From Bacillota bacterium (GTDB lineage: Bacteria > Bacillota > Sulfobacillia > Sulfobacillales > Sulfobacillaceae): 49,442 bases of DNA. Each line of letters opens with the position of its first letter. Position 1 is the first letter of the stretch. The notes below the pieces were generated by a model that saw nothing but the letters and a program-made list of their open reading frames with translations, ran no database searches and was not told the origin of the DNA. The stretch spans positions 1 to 49,442 of the forward strand of contig JAJZBJ010000004.1 in assembly GCA_021798975.1 (NCBI GenBank). Reading direction: 5' to 3'. Below, piece after piece: positions 31,389 through 40,605 of the stretch. The position numbers and the translations under genes are program-made.

Positions 31389-34300
31389 ATGCATCTTAGG
31401 CGTATACGCATCTATGGGTTTAAGTCATTCGGGCAAGACGTCACCATCGACCTGACTCCGGGCATTACCGCCTTGGTGGGCCCTAATGGGGGCGGCAAAA
31501 GCAATGTGGTGGATGCCGTCCGCTGGGCGCTGGGTGAGCAGCGCCTGCGAGATTTGCGCGCCGAGCGATGGGAAGACTTGCTGTACCAGGGCGGGCCAAC
31601 CCGCGCCGCCGCGCGCTTGGCCGAGGTGACGCTGGAGTTCGACAACCAGGACGGGGAAATGGCGCAATGGCCGGAAGCGTTGACGGTGGCGCGCCGGTAC
31701 TACCGCAGCGGGGACTCGGAATATCTTATCAATGGACAAACGGTACGCCTGAAGGATGTCACCGACTTGTTCCTCGACAGCGGGCTGGGCCGGTTCTCCT
31801 ATGCCATCATCAGCCAGGGCCGGGTGGAGGGAGCCTTGCTGCAAAAGCCGCTGGAACGGCTCGAGCAGTTGGAGGAAGCCGCCGGGGTATCCCGGTACAA
31901 AGTACGGAAGAAAGAGACCTTGACGCATCTGGCTGAAACCGAGGCCAAGCTGACCCGGCTTCAGGATTTGATGGACGAAGTGGAGCGGCAGATGAACGAG
32001 GTGCGCGAGCGGGCCGAGACGGAGTCGCGCTATCGCACCTGGGAACTTTTGCGGCGGGATTGGCAGAGCCGGCTGGACTTCACGGAATATCAGCGCGCTG
32101 TACAAAAGCGGCAGCGGCTTGAAGAGCAATTGGCCGCTCTGGCCGAGGAGCGCCAAAAGCTGGCCCAAGAGTTGACGCGCGTGGTGGAAGAGGCGGCTGA
32201 GGCGCGGAGAACGGTTGAGGCTTGGGGCGTTGAACTCGAGGCCGAGGCGCGTGAACTCGCCGAGATGAAGGCCCAGGAAACCCAGATTCGCATGCGGCAA
32301 ACCGCGCTGAACGCCCGGCTGGACCACATCAAGCGGGAACGAGAGACGCTGGCGGAAGCCGGCCGCCTCTTAGGCGAGCACGAAGAGCAGTTGGCGGGCG
32401 AACGGCCCGAGACCGACTCCGTGGAAGAGGACCTTGCGGATTTGCGCCGCGTCCACGAGGAAGAGGCGCGGAGCGCCGCGCTCTCCCAGGAAGCGCAGCG
32501 CCTGCTGGAGCGCGAGGCAGAGGAGATCGTCCGAGCCCTGGCCCAACTGACGGCGCGGCGAGGCCAGATTGACCAGCAACTAGCCAGGCTTCAAGGGCTT
32601 TTGCGAATTGGAGCCGACACGGAGGCCATGCTGGATGCCATTCGGGCCCGGCGGGACGAGACGGAGCGGTTGGAACGCCAAGTGCGGGAACTGACGTCCC
32701 AGGTGGCGCACTTAACGGAAGAGCGGTCCCGACTCAAGGCCTATCAGGGCAAGCTGGAACAGGAAATCTACGGCCTGCGGCACCAACTCTCCGGGCGCCA
32801 GGCCCGCCTGCGCGCGCTGCACCAGCTGGAGGCCGAAGGCGAAGGGCTGAATGCCGGTGTCCGGGCGGTACTGAAAGGGCAGCAGCAGGGCTTATTGGAG
32901 GGTGTGGTCGGCACCCTGGGCAGCCTGATTGAGAGTGAAGGCGAACTGCTGCTAGCGATCCAAACAGCCCTGGGCGGGTCCCGCCAGGATGTGGTGATGG
33001 CCAGCGAAGAGAAAGCCCGCGAAGCTGTTCGCTACCTCAAAACCGGGTCCTTGGGCCGAGCGACCTTCTTGCCATTGGATACGGTACGGGCGGCCAAGCC
33101 CAATCCCGACGACTATCGGCGCCTGACTCGGGAAAGCGGCGTGGTGGGCTGGGCTTCGGATTTGGTGCGCAGTGTGGAGATGGTGAAAGCGGCGGTGCAG
33201 CATGTGCTGGGCCGCGTCCTGATTGTACAAGGTTTGGACGATGCGTCCAGGCTGGGACCTTTACACCATTATCGCTACAAGATGGTGACGCTGGACGGCC
33301 AGATTGTACACGCCGGAGGCGCCATTACTGGCGGAAGCCGGCAGGTGGACCGGAACTCGCACACCTCCCGCAAGGTGGAGCTGGAAGAGCTGACCCGCCG
33401 CATTGAGGACGACAGCCGTGTGGTTCAAGGGAAAGAGGAACTGTTGGCCTCGGTGAAAAGCGAGTTGGAGGATGTCGAGCAGCAATTGGATGGCGCGCGT
33501 GAGTTGCTCGGGGACACGCGCCACCGGTGGCGCCAGATGCATGAGACGCTCTCGGGACAAGAAATGGGCGACCCGCAAGCCTTGATGCAGGAGTTGGAAC
33601 AGATCGACGCGGAGGCTGCCGAGAAAAGCCAGCGCCTCGAGCAAATCCGGATTGAGAGTGCTGAGCGGGCCGAGGGACTGGAGCGGCAGCTGGCCGAGGT
33701 TGAGCGGCTGGGGGCGGAAGTGCGGAGCCGCGAGCAAGTCGTGCGGGAACGGCAAGTGATCGCCCAGCGCATTGAGCGCGAGGCGGCGCGGCTGACAGAG
33801 CAACGTGCTAGTCAATTCGAGCGGGGGCGCGCCTTGGACGCCGACGAGGAGCGCGTGGCGGGGGAGCTGCAGGTGTTGGCCGAGCAGCTAAAGACGGCGG
33901 CCGAGGCGTCTATACGGCGCGAGGCGGAACGAGCCGAACGCGTGCAGCAGTCGGGGCGCCTGCGCGAGCGGGCTTTGGCATTGGAGAACCGGCAGCGGGT
34001 TTTAGAGCTTGACGACCGCAAGCTGGAACAGAGGGGGCATGCCTGGCAGCAGGAGGCGGCCGAAATTACCGTCCGTTATGAGCAGTATCGCCCGCCGGAG
34101 GGTGTGCCGGCGCTTACCCGCACCGAAGAGGAGAACGCGCGCCGCGAAGTGGTGCGCATCACGCAAAGTCTCAGCGAGCTCGGACCCGTGGTGCCGGGAA
34201 GTCTGGCCCTGTTTGAGCAACTACAGGAACGGCAAAGCTTCTTGAAGCGGGAGAGCGACGATGTCGATGAGGCGCGCACCGAACTCGAAGCCACGCTGAA

Positions 34301-34784
34301 GGAGATTGACGCGGAAATGGAGCGGCGCGTGAAGGAGACAGCCAGTCGGGTCGAGCACGCCTTCGGCGAGGCCTGCCGTCAGTTATACGGGGGCGGAGAG
34401 GGCGGTTTCAGCTGGGTCGAGGGCGCCGACGGCGGGGTCGAGCTGTGGGTGCGGCCGCCGGGGAAGCGGCCCAGTCATCTGGGATTGCTGTCGGGCGGTG
34501 AAAAGGCGCTGGGCGGGATCGCATGGCTATTCAGCCTCCTCAGCGTTCGCCCCTCCCCGTTTGTCGTACTGGACGAAGTGGAAGCCTCATTAGATGAAGC
34601 CAACGCGGCGCGGTTCGCCGAATTTGTTCGGGCGGCCCGGGGCTCGGCGCAGTATGTCATCGTGACCCACCACCGCCAAACCATGGAGGCAGCCGATGCC
34701 CTGTGGGGCGTGGCGGGGGATGGTCAGGGGCAAAGTCGCCTCATTTCGGTTCTGCTGGGTGAAGCCGAGCAGATGACCTCATAG
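31389..34784 (+). CDS. smc: Chromosome condensation ATPase SMC
   Basis: SMC forms the ring-shaped condensin with ScpA and ScpB and organises the replicating chromosome. The 1131-aa protein has the Walker A GPNGGGKSN (31-39) and Q-loop segment at the N-terminus, a long coiled coil, a hinge (about 490-660, GLLEGVVGTLGSLIE to HAGGAITGGS), a returning coiled coil, and the C-terminal signature LLSGGEKALGG with Walker B FVVLDEVEASLDEAN. Length is slightly below the usual 1180. scpAB are not in this window. ftsY follows after 9 nt, the classic pair. Confidence 0.97.
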   Translation: MHLRRIRIYGFKSFGQDVTIDLTPGITALVGPNGGGKSNVVDAVRWALGEQRLRDLRAERWEDLLYQGGPTRAAARLAEVTLEFDNQDGEMAQWPEALTVARRYYRSGDSEYLINGQTVRLKDVTDLFLDSGLGRFSYAIISQGRVEGALLQKPLERLEQLEEAAGVSRYKVRKKETLTHLAETEAKLTRLQDLMDEVERQMNEVRERAETESRYRTWELLRRDWQSRLDFTEYQRAVQKRQRLEEQLAALAEERQKLAQELTRVVEEAAEARRTVEAWGVELEAEARELAEMKAQETQIRMRQTALNARLDHIKRERETLAEAGRLLGEHEEQLAGERPETDSVEEDLADLRRVHEEEARSAALSQEAQRLLEREAEEIVRALAQLTARRGQIDQQLARLQGLLRIGADTEAMLDAIRARRDETERLERQVRELTSQVAHLTEERSRLKAYQGKLEQEIYGLRHQLSGRQARLRALHQLEAEGEGLNAGVRAVLKGQQQGLLEGVVGTLGSLIESEGELLLAIQTALGGSRQDVVMASEEKAREAVRYLKTGSLGRATFLPLDTVRAAKPNPDDYRRLTRESGVVGWASDLVRSVEMVKAAVQHVLGRVLIVQGLDDASRLGPLHHYRYKMVTLDGQIVHAGGAITGGSRQVDRNSHTSRKVELEELTRRIEDDSRVVQGKEELLASVKSELEDVEQQLDGARELLGDTRHRWRQMHETLSGQEMGDPQALMQELEQIDAEAAEKSQRLEQIRIESAERAEGLERQLAEVERLGAEVRSREQVVRERQVIAQRIEREAARLTEQRASQFERGRALDADEERVAGELQVLAEQLKTAAEASIRREAERAERVQQSGRLRERALALENRQRVLELDDRKLEQRGHAWQQEAAEITVRYEQYRPPEGVPALTRTEEENARREVVRITQSLSELGPVVPGSLALFEQLQERQSFLKRESDDVDEARTELEATLKEIDAEMERRVKETASRVEHAFGEACRQLYGGGEGGFSWVEGADGGVELWVRPPGKRPSHLGLLSGGEKALGGIAWLFSLLSVRPSPFVVLDEVEASLDEANAARFAEFVRAARGSAQYVIVTHHRQTMEAADALWGVAGDGQGQSRLISVLLGEAEQMTS

Positions 34785-34793
34785 GAGGATCCA

Positions 34794-35723
34794 ATGGCAG
34801 GGTTTTTTGAACGGCTCAAAAGCGGGATGTCCAGGACCCGGAGCGGCCTAGGCGATCGCATTCGCACCTTGGTGGGGGGACGTCAATGGTCCGACGACTT
34901 GTATGACGAACTCGAAGAGATTCTCTATGAGGCGGATCTCGGCTCGCACAGTGTCGAGACCATTTTGGATCGGCTTCGCGACGAGGTGCGGCACAATCGT
35001 CCCGAACGCGCCGAGGACGTGACCCGTCTTCTGCATCAAGTCATGGTGAACATGCTGGAGGCTCCCGCCAACCCCTATGAGCTGACCGGCGACGGACCCA
35101 ATGTTTGGCTCATGGTGGGGGTCAACGGGACGGGAAAAACCACCACGGCGGGCAAGTTGGCCCAACGGATGAAGCAGCAGGGGGCGACCGTCATCTTGGG
35201 CGCGGCCGACACATTCCGCGCGGCGGCGGCCGAACAATTGATGGAGTGGGGGCGGCGTGCGGGCGTGGATGTGGTCCGGCAGGCTGAGGGGGCCGATCCG
35301 GCGGCTGTGGCGTTCGACACGGTGCGGGCGGCCATGGCCCGGCGGTTGAATTTAGCCGTCGTGGATACGGCCGGGCGGCTGCACAACAAGGCGCACTTGA
35401 TGCAGGAGTTGGGCAAGATTGTGCGTGTGGTGGGGCGGGAGCTGCCCGGGGCTCCCCATCAGGTATGGCTGGTGATTGATGCCACGACCGGCCAGAACGG
35501 CCTGGAGCAGGCGCGGGTCTTTCTGGAGGCTGTGCAGGTGACGGGCATCATCCTCACCAAACTGGACGGGACCGCCAAGGGCGGGGTGGCATTTGCTATT
35601 CACCAGACGCTGGGCCTGCCCATCGCCTTCGTGGGCGTGGGCGAGCATCTCGACGATTTGATGGTGTTCGATCCGGACCAGTATGTTCGGGCCATCTTGG
35701 GGATGGGAGAGAGCGGCGATTAG
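34794..35723 (+). CDS. ftsY: Signal recognition particle receptor FtsY
   Basis: FtsY is the membrane-associated GTPase that receives SRP-ribosome complexes. The 309-aa NG-domain protein has P-loop [14 protein letters not shown] (about 108-121), the [12 protein letters not shown] segment, DTAGRLHNK, and the [10 protein letters not shown] guanine-specificity motif. It lacks a long acidic A domain, as in other Gram-positives. Its partner Ffh is encoded at 44825-46159. Its stop codon is directly followed by the stop codon of the convergent EAL-GGDEF gene, with no terminator between. Confidence 0.97.
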   Translation: MAGFFERLKSGMSRTRSGLGDRIRTLVGGRQWSDDLYDELEEILYEADLGSHSVETILDRLRDEVRHNRPERAEDVTRLLHQVMVNMLEAPANPYELTGDGPNVWLMVGVNGTGKTTTAGKLAQRMKQQGATVILGAADTFRAAAAEQLMEWGRRAGVDVVRQAEGADPAAVAFDTVRAAMARRLNLAVVDTAGRLHNKAHLMQELGKIVRVVGRELPGAPHQVWLVIDATTGQNGLEQARVFLEAVQVTGIILTKLDGTAKGGVAFAIHQTLGLPIAFVGVGEHLDDLMVFDPDQYVRAILGMGESGD

Positions 35724-38159
35724 TTAGAACCGTGGGCGCCGGAACAGCCAAAAGTGCGCCTCGTACCGAATGACATACGACTCCCGCCGAGCGTAATCGC
35801 GCGGAGTGGGCAGGTTGAGCAGCTGGTGGGATTCGAGGCCCAAGCTGGCCATCCACACACTCAGGTGGCTCCCGGTGTCGAAGGTCAGCTGGTCGGCGTG
35901 CTCGGATTGCCGGATTACGGAGAGGCTCAAATCGTCCGCTAGTGCGGTCATCCGATCCGCGGTCATGGTCGGATGGGGGCGCATGTCCGGTTTCCACACG
36001 GCACTCAGCGCCTCACAGAGATTGGCCGATGCGACATAAGCAACCGCCAAGAGACCATCCGGCCGGGTGATGCGCACCATTTCTTTGAGCGTGGCCTCGG
36101 GCCTTGCTTGGGGAAGCGCGAACGCGAGCGCGGTCAGGTCTGCAGACTGGCTGACAACGGGCAAGTGGTCGGAAGCGGCCCGCAGAAAATGGACGCCGGG
36201 TCTTGAGGGCCCCGCCTGCCACTGGCGATACAACAAGCTTAAGTACGAGCCCTGATGATCGATGGCCAAATACTGGGCGCCGTCTCCCACCCGTGGCGCC
36301 AAACCGCCTACGAACCCCAACTGTCCGCGGCCCGCATTCACCTCAACGATGGCGATGCCCAGGTCCGGGGCAATGAAATCGACAAGGCGCTGACGGACCA
36401 GAACCTGGGATTCGCTGTGGGCCAGCCGATCGGCACTGAGGCGATCGGTTTCGCTTTCCCGGATGGGTTCCCAGAGCGCCCGGCGCCCAGACGCCGTGAG
36501 CATTAAGCGTCCCCCGGCCCGGCTGGTCAATAGAAGTCCTTTGTGCTCATAGAGATGCCGGTCGGCCTGCGCGATGGCTTCGCTTAGTGTTCCCGGGCCG
36601 AAGGCCGCCACGCCATAGGAGAAGGCGGCAGGAACGCGGGAGCCGGCTTCTTCCAAGTGCGAGAATTGCTGTGACAAGCGATCCGCCAGTTGGCCGGCTC
36701 CCTCTGCGGTTTGGTGCGGCAGCACGATGAGAAATTCGTCCCCGCCGTAGCGCACGGCTACGGCATCATGGTGCTCGGCCATATGGAGAATGAGCCTTCC
36801 CGCGTCGGTCAGCACCCGGTCGCCCTCGCCATGTCCGAATAAGTCATTAACCTGCTTTAGGCCGTCCACGTCGAGGAAGATGACCGCGCCGGCGGTATGG
36901 CTGAAGCGTGGCAGCTCCCGCTCCCACCAGGCCCGCGTGGGCAGGCCGCTCAATGGATCGCGGCCCAGATAGGCCGAAAGCCGGGTATCCTTGCCTTCGG
37001 GAATGAAGGTGAAGAGCTTATAGAGGCCCGGCCGGTTGCCGATGCGGATGCTCACCATCGTCAATTGGGCGGGGACATCCTTGCCGTCCGTCCGGTGCAG
37101 CACGACACGCTGTTCGAGCGACTCACCCACTGGCAGGTCCCCGGGTAGAATGGCCGATGCGTGGGTGAGCCCGGGTTCCGGGCCGGAGAGCCCCAGCATC
37201 TCTTCGACAGCCTGCAGCGCCACGTGCTCCAGCGACGTGCCGAAGTGGCGCTCAGCGCGCAGGTTCATGCCGACAATGCGGTTGTCGCGGTCTACAATAA
37301 TGGCGGGAACGGGCCAGAGGCTGTACATAATGTCCCCAATTTCCTGCACCGAGAGGAGTGGATTCAGGGACTGCTCGGCTTCGGGCCAGTCCGGCGGGGT
37401 GAAAATGCTGAGTGCCGGGCTCATGCTACTGCTTTGGGCGCGGGAATATAGTGCGGAAGTCCAATGCTGGGCTTCTTCCGGGCGGCCCAGAGCGTATCCC
37501 TGAAAATATCGCACCCCCAGAGCGGCCAGCGGCTCCGTCAACGAGGCGTCTTCGATGCCCTCGGCGATGAGGTCCGCTTTCAAGTCGGCGGCCAATTGAA
37601 TCCAACGCCGCAGGTCTTCGTCGTTGCCGCTGTGCCAGGCCTCGATGACCGGTCGGGCAATCTTGACATAGCGGGGTTGGATCCACGCCAGCCGCTGGGG
37701 GGTGGACTGCCCTGTTCCGGCGTCATCCAGAGCCAATGGAATACCGCGGCGTCGCATGCGCAAAATACCGGCCTCGGTCATGCTGGGTTCGGAGACGCGC
37801 TGCTCGGTCACTTCCAGGACGACCGCGTGGCGATTGCGAAAGGTGGCCACAGCTGATCCGACAGAACCAAAGGGACCTTCGGACTGTCCTAGGTGGTTGG
37901 GGTTAATGTTTAAAAACAAATAACCGGGAAGCGACTGCCCCTGGCGCAGCGCCTCGCGCAGAGAAAGCCGGTCCAGCGGTACGCCTAATCCCGCCTCGAC
38001 CGCCGCATCAAAAACAACGTCCGGCGCAACATCATCGAAACGGGCTAACGCTTCAAAACCCAGGAGCGTTCGGCCGTCGGCCTGCCAAATCGGTTGAAAG
38101 TGGTGATACATGGTGCGCGAGTCCAAAACGGACCGGATAAGACTCAGGATTTTTTCCAT
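35724..38159 (-). CDS. EAL-PAS-GGDEF protein fused to a C-terminal methyltransferase domain
   Basis: The protein (811 aa from the ATG at 38159) carries both c-di-GMP domains. EAL (about 1-235) keeps the catalytic set: GFEALARF (34-41), LNINP, LEVTE, LALDDAGTG, YVKIARP, AEGIED and QGY. A PAS-like domain (about 275-385) follows, then GGDEF (about 395-535) with YGGDEF (471-476); no RxxD inhibitory site is seen. The last about 210 residues have a class I SAM-methyltransferase pattern: IVEVNAGRGQLG, YLAIDHQ, and LKEMVRITRPDGLLAVAYV (Methyltransf_11-like). This order is unusual. The chosen start has GAGG at 5 nt; in-frame starts to 38213 are weaker. Which activity dominates is unknown. Confidence 0.88.
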   Translation of the reverse strand: MEKILSLIRSVLDSRTMYHHFQPIWQADGRTLLGFEALARFDDVAPDVVFDAAVEAGLGVPLDRLSLREALRQGQSLPGYLFLNINPNHLGQSEGPFGSVGSAVATFRNRHAVVLEVTEQRVSEPSMTEAGILRMRRRGIPLALDDAGTGQSTPQRLAWIQPRYVKIARPVIEAWHSGNDEDLRRWIQLAADLKADLIAEGIEDASLTEPLAALGVRYFQGYALGRPEEAQHWTSALYSRAQSSSMSPALSIFTPPDWPEAEQSLNPLLSVQEIGDIMYSLWPVPAIIVDRDNRIVGMNLRAERHFGTSLEHVALQAVEEMLGLSGPEPGLTHASAILPGDLPVGESLEQRVVLHRTDGKDVPAQLTMVSIRIGNRPGLYKLFTFIPEGKDTRLSAYLGRDPLSGLPTRAWWERELPRFSHTAGAVIFLDVDGLKQVNDLFGHGEGDRVLTDAGRLILHMAEHHDAVAVRYGGDEFLIVLPHQTAEGAGQLADRLSQQFSHLEEAGSRVPAAFSYGVAAFGPGTLSEAIAQADRHLYEHKGLLLTSRAGGRLMLTASGRRALWEPIRESETDRLSADRLAHSESQVLVRQRLVDFIAPDLGIAIVEVNAGRGQLGFVGGLAPRVGDGAQYLAIDHQGSYLSLLYRQWQAGPSRPGVHFLRAASDHLPVVSQSADLTALAFALPQARPEATLKEMVRITRPDGLLAVAYVASANLCEALSAVWKPDMRPHPTMTADRMTALADDLSLSVIRQSEHADQLTFDTGSHLSVWMASLGLESHQLLNLPTPRDYARRESYVIRYEAHFWLFRRPRF

Positions 38160-38329
38160 TAGGTCCTCAGCCATAAGTGTTTGTGCTTTTATGGTATCGG
38201 CAACACGCCCCAAGGCAGAAGTATTAAGCGCGTTTTCTACGACGGCGGTTGCTGGAAAAGTCGGGAAAATACGATTTCGCCTGACTACTTCGAAAAAGCG
38301 CGCAGGGTCTTGGCTTCCGGGTTTAACCG

Positions 38330-38358
38330 TTGCGCAACATCGCTCACCCGCATATAAT
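38330..38358 (+). promoter_or_regulatory. Sigma-A promoter of the riboswitch operon
   Basis: TTGCGC (38330-38335), 17 nt and TATAAT (38353-38358) precede the riboswitch by about 15 nt. The same -35 hexamer occurs in the fapR promoter. Confidence 0.8.
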
Positions 38359-38373
38359 AAGAATTACCTTGAA

Positions 38374-38478
38374 AGCGCCGAATTCAGGTGAAGCGGAGGA
38401 CCCAGTCAGTCGGGGTGAATTGTGTGAAGCAAGGGGCACGACCACGGCCCTAACCCGTCAGCTAACTTCGTAGGCGTT
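38374..38478 (+). promoter_or_regulatory. c-di-AMP riboswitch (ydaO/yuaA type)
   Basis: The segment shows the conserved blocks of the ydaO aptamer in order: AGCGCCGAA (38374), GCGGAGGACCC (38393), CGGGGTGAAT (38411), and the diagnostic 3' part ACCCGTCAGCTAAC followed by TTCGTAGGCGT (to 38477). The closing stem AGCGCC (38374-38379) pairs with GGCGTT (38473-38478). A terminator follows. In known cases bound c-di-AMP favours termination, so the downstream genes would be off when c-di-AMP is high. Recognition is by recalled consensus, not by a covariance model. Confidence 0.88.
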
Positions 38479-38504
38479 GGGGGCTCAAGGTGCATCTATA
38501 TCGA

Positions 38505-38541
38505 AGTTCCCTCTCCCCCCGGGGTTCCTGGGGCTTTTTTT
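38505..38541 (+). terminator. Expression-platform terminator of the riboswitch
   Basis: C-rich and G-rich runs (CCCCC near 38516, GGGG at 38530-38533) can form a stem that runs into seven T residues (38535-38541), before the ribosome site of the glycosyltransferase gene. Confidence 0.7.
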
Positions 38542-38570
38542 ATGCCCAGGTTTTGAGGGAGGTAACAGCT

Positions 38571-39794
38571 GTGATTCGACGAGTTTTGGAAATCTCTTTA
38601 CATGCCGATCCGCTCACCTACGGGGACAGCGGTGCCGTCGGCGGACAGCAAATTCTCATTCGCGAACTGGTCAAAAACATTCAGCATCACGGCTATGGCG
38701 TCGACGTACTGACGGCCCAGGCCAATCCTTTGTGGCCGGAAAAATTTAGCTTGGGACATCTCGGGCAGGTGGTTCGTCTGGCCCAAGGCTTGCCTAAGCA
38801 ATCAGAGGATGCCTGGGTCTCGCTGGTCGATGTGTTGGCTGAGCAGGCCTTGGCCTGGATGGACGGCAGCGGGCGAAGCTATCACGTGATTCACAGCCAC
38901 TACTGGATTAGCGGGCTGGTGGCGGAGCGGATTCAGCAGAAAACAGGACTGCCATGGATTCATTCGCCCGTTAAAATGGCGGAATGGAACCAGCGGCCCG
39001 GGGATAATCTGGACCCGTTTCGTGTGGAAGCCGAAGAGCGCCTCTTGGCGGCGCCCAATGCTGTGGTGGTGTCGTATCTGAGCGAGGCGGACATCATCCA
39101 TCGTGCCAACGCGCGCCTGCCCGTATATGTGGTGCCGCCGGGGGTGGATCCGACCCAGTTTTTCAGCCGCGATGCCGGACCGGTTCTCCGGACACGGGGG
39201 TTGACACGGCGTCCGGTGATTTATATGGGGCGGCTGGAATCCGCCCGAGGACTGCGTCAAGCGTTGGAGACGCTGGCGATCCGTGACCTGCCGGATGACT
39301 TTGTGCTGTTGGTGCTGGGCGGCACGCGGCAGCAGGTGCAGCGCGGAATCCCGGCCATGCCGGAACTGGCGGCCCTGCAGGCGCAGTTGGGCGAGCGCGT
39401 GCAATTTATCGGGGGCATGCCGCACCGGGGGGTGGCGCCGTACTTAGCCGCCTCGGAAGTCATGATTGCGCCTAATCAGGGACCCACTTTGGGCATGGCG
39501 GTGCTGGAGAGTCTGGCGTCGGGGGTGCCGGTGGTGGGAACCCGGGTTCCCGGCGTGCAGGACTGGATCGAGGACGGCAGCGATGGATTCTTGGTTCCTG
39601 CTGAGGGCATTGAAGCGATGTGGGATAAGGCGCTGGGGTTGTGGCAGAACACCACCGAGGCGCGCAAGATGGGACGGTCAGGACAGGAGAAGGTCCACCG
39701 TCTCCACACCGTCCAGCACATGGCACAGCAAATGGCAAGCTGTTATCAGGAGGTGACAGGCATTGGCCGCGATCAAGTGGGTATTGGCGTCTGA
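38571..39794 (+). CDS. GT4 glycosyltransferase, sucrose-phosphate-synthase-like
   Basis: The 407-aa GT-B enzyme starts with VLEISLHADPLTYGDSGAVG and GGQQILIREL, the donor-side glycine loop pattern of sucrose-phosphate synthases, followed by VIHSHYWISGLVAE, VVPPGVDPTQF, and the donor-binding end GPTLGMAVLESLASGVPVVG. The likely reaction is UDP- or ADP-glucose plus fructose-6-phosphate to sucrose phosphate, since the next gene is a sucrose-phosphatase-like HAD; mannosylfructose phosphate or another glycoside is possible. The GTG at 38571 has GAGGGAGG upstream; an earlier in-frame start at 38490 would pass through the terminator. It lies behind a c-di-AMP riboswitch. Confidence 0.82.
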   Translation: MIRRVLEISLHADPLTYGDSGAVGGQQILIRELVKNIQHHGYGVDVLTAQANPLWPEKFSLGHLGQVVRLAQGLPKQSEDAWVSLVDVLAEQALAWMDGSGRSYHVIHSHYWISGLVAERIQQKTGLPWIHSPVKMAEWNQRPGDNLDPFRVEAEERLLAAPNAVVVSYLSEADIIHRANARLPVYVVPPGVDPTQFFSRDAGPVLRTRGLTRRPVIYMGRLESARGLRQALETLAIRDLPDDFVLLVLGGTRQQVQRGIPAMPELAALQAQLGERVQFIGGMPHRGVAPYLAASEVMIAPNQGPTLGMAVLESLASGVPVVGTRVPGVQDWIEDGSDGFLVPAEGIEAMWDKALGLWQNTTEARKMGRSGQEKVHRLHTVQHMAQQMASCYQEVTGIGRDQVGIGV

Positions 39795-40512
39795 TATCGA
39801 CGGAACCCTGGTGGGGCACGGGGGTGAGTCGGAACTGGCGCAATTCTTGGCGCAGCGCTCGGATATCGGCGTGGTATATCTGACGGGTCGGACCCGGGCC
39901 AATGCCGAAATGCTCATTCGTCGCCATGGCTACCCCGACCCGCTCGCTTTGGCGACGGACATCGGAGCCGACGTCTATTGGGGCCCCGACCTGCGCGTGG
40001 ATGAAAACTGGGCGTTCCAGCAGCGCCGCGATTGGTCGCCACGCCGGGTCATGCGAGCGTTGGAAGAGGTGGACGGCGTGGAGTTTGCCGGCCGCAGTTC
40101 CCATTGGCGTCTCGCCTTTCAAGTCCGTGATTACCATGCGCTGAGCGCTGCCCGAACGGCGCTGGTGCAGGATGGCGTGGTGCAGCGGAGCTTGTGGGAC
40201 GAGGACGAGATGCGCTTGGATGTCGTACCGCGGGGCGCCCTTAAGGGCCGGGCGCTCAAGTATATCCTCAATCGATTGAACGTTCGGCCGCAGCAGTGTT
40301 TTGTGGCGGGCGATGCCGAGAACGACGGCGATTTGATGGAAGGGCGGTATCACGGTGTGCTGGTCGCCAACGCCACTATCCGGCTGGCGGAGCAACTGCC
40401 CCCGGTGATTGTGCGCTCGCCTTATGAGGGAGCGTATGGCGTGCTACATGGTTTACGTCAGTTTCTCGACGAACCGGCCTCTGAGGTGATGGAGACGGAG
40501 TACGCTGGGTAG
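39763..40512 (+). CDS. HAD-IIB phosphatase, sucrose-6-phosphate-phosphatase-like
   Basis: The 249-aa HAD phosphatase has ASDIDGTLVG (catalytic Asp pair, residues 9-18), YLTGRT (motif II), the Lys in GALKGRALKYIL, and GDAENDGDLM (motif IV), the layout of the sucrose-phosphate phosphatase family. It would hydrolyse the phosphorylated disaccharide made by the preceding enzyme. The TTG start has AGGAGGTG 7 nt upstream and lies within the end of the glycosyltransferase gene (32-nt overlap), so the two are coupled. A terminator closes the operon. Confidence 0.85.
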   Translation: MAAIKWVLASDIDGTLVGHGGESELAQFLAQRSDIGVVYLTGRTRANAEMLIRRHGYPDPLALATDIGADVYWGPDLRVDENWAFQQRRDWSPRRVMRALEEVDGVEFAGRSSHWRLAFQVRDYHALSAARTALVQDGVVQRSLWDEDEMRLDVVPRGALKGRALKYILNRLNVRPQQCFVAGDAENDGDLMEGRYHGVLVANATIRLAEQLPPVIVRSPYEGAYGVLHGLRQFLDEPASEVMETEYAG

Positions 40513-40530
40513 ACGGCAAGATTTTGCTGA

Positions 40531-40563
40531 AGCCCCGGATCCTGGAAGGGATCCGGGGCTTTC
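40531..40563 (+). terminator. Terminator after the sugar-synthesis operon
   Basis: A 12-bp perfect stem (AGCCCCGGATCC at 40531-40542 with its complement at 40549-40560) is followed by TTC and more T residues. Confidence 0.85.
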
Positions 40564-40605
40564 ATTTGGAATTGTTGGATTATCACGAAGAAAGGAAGTG
40601 CATCC

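Noticed and set aside
38490-38570. Earlier in-frame start for the glycosyltransferase
   Set aside because: The extension would translate the riboswitch terminator; a strong ribosome site precedes the GTG at 38571.
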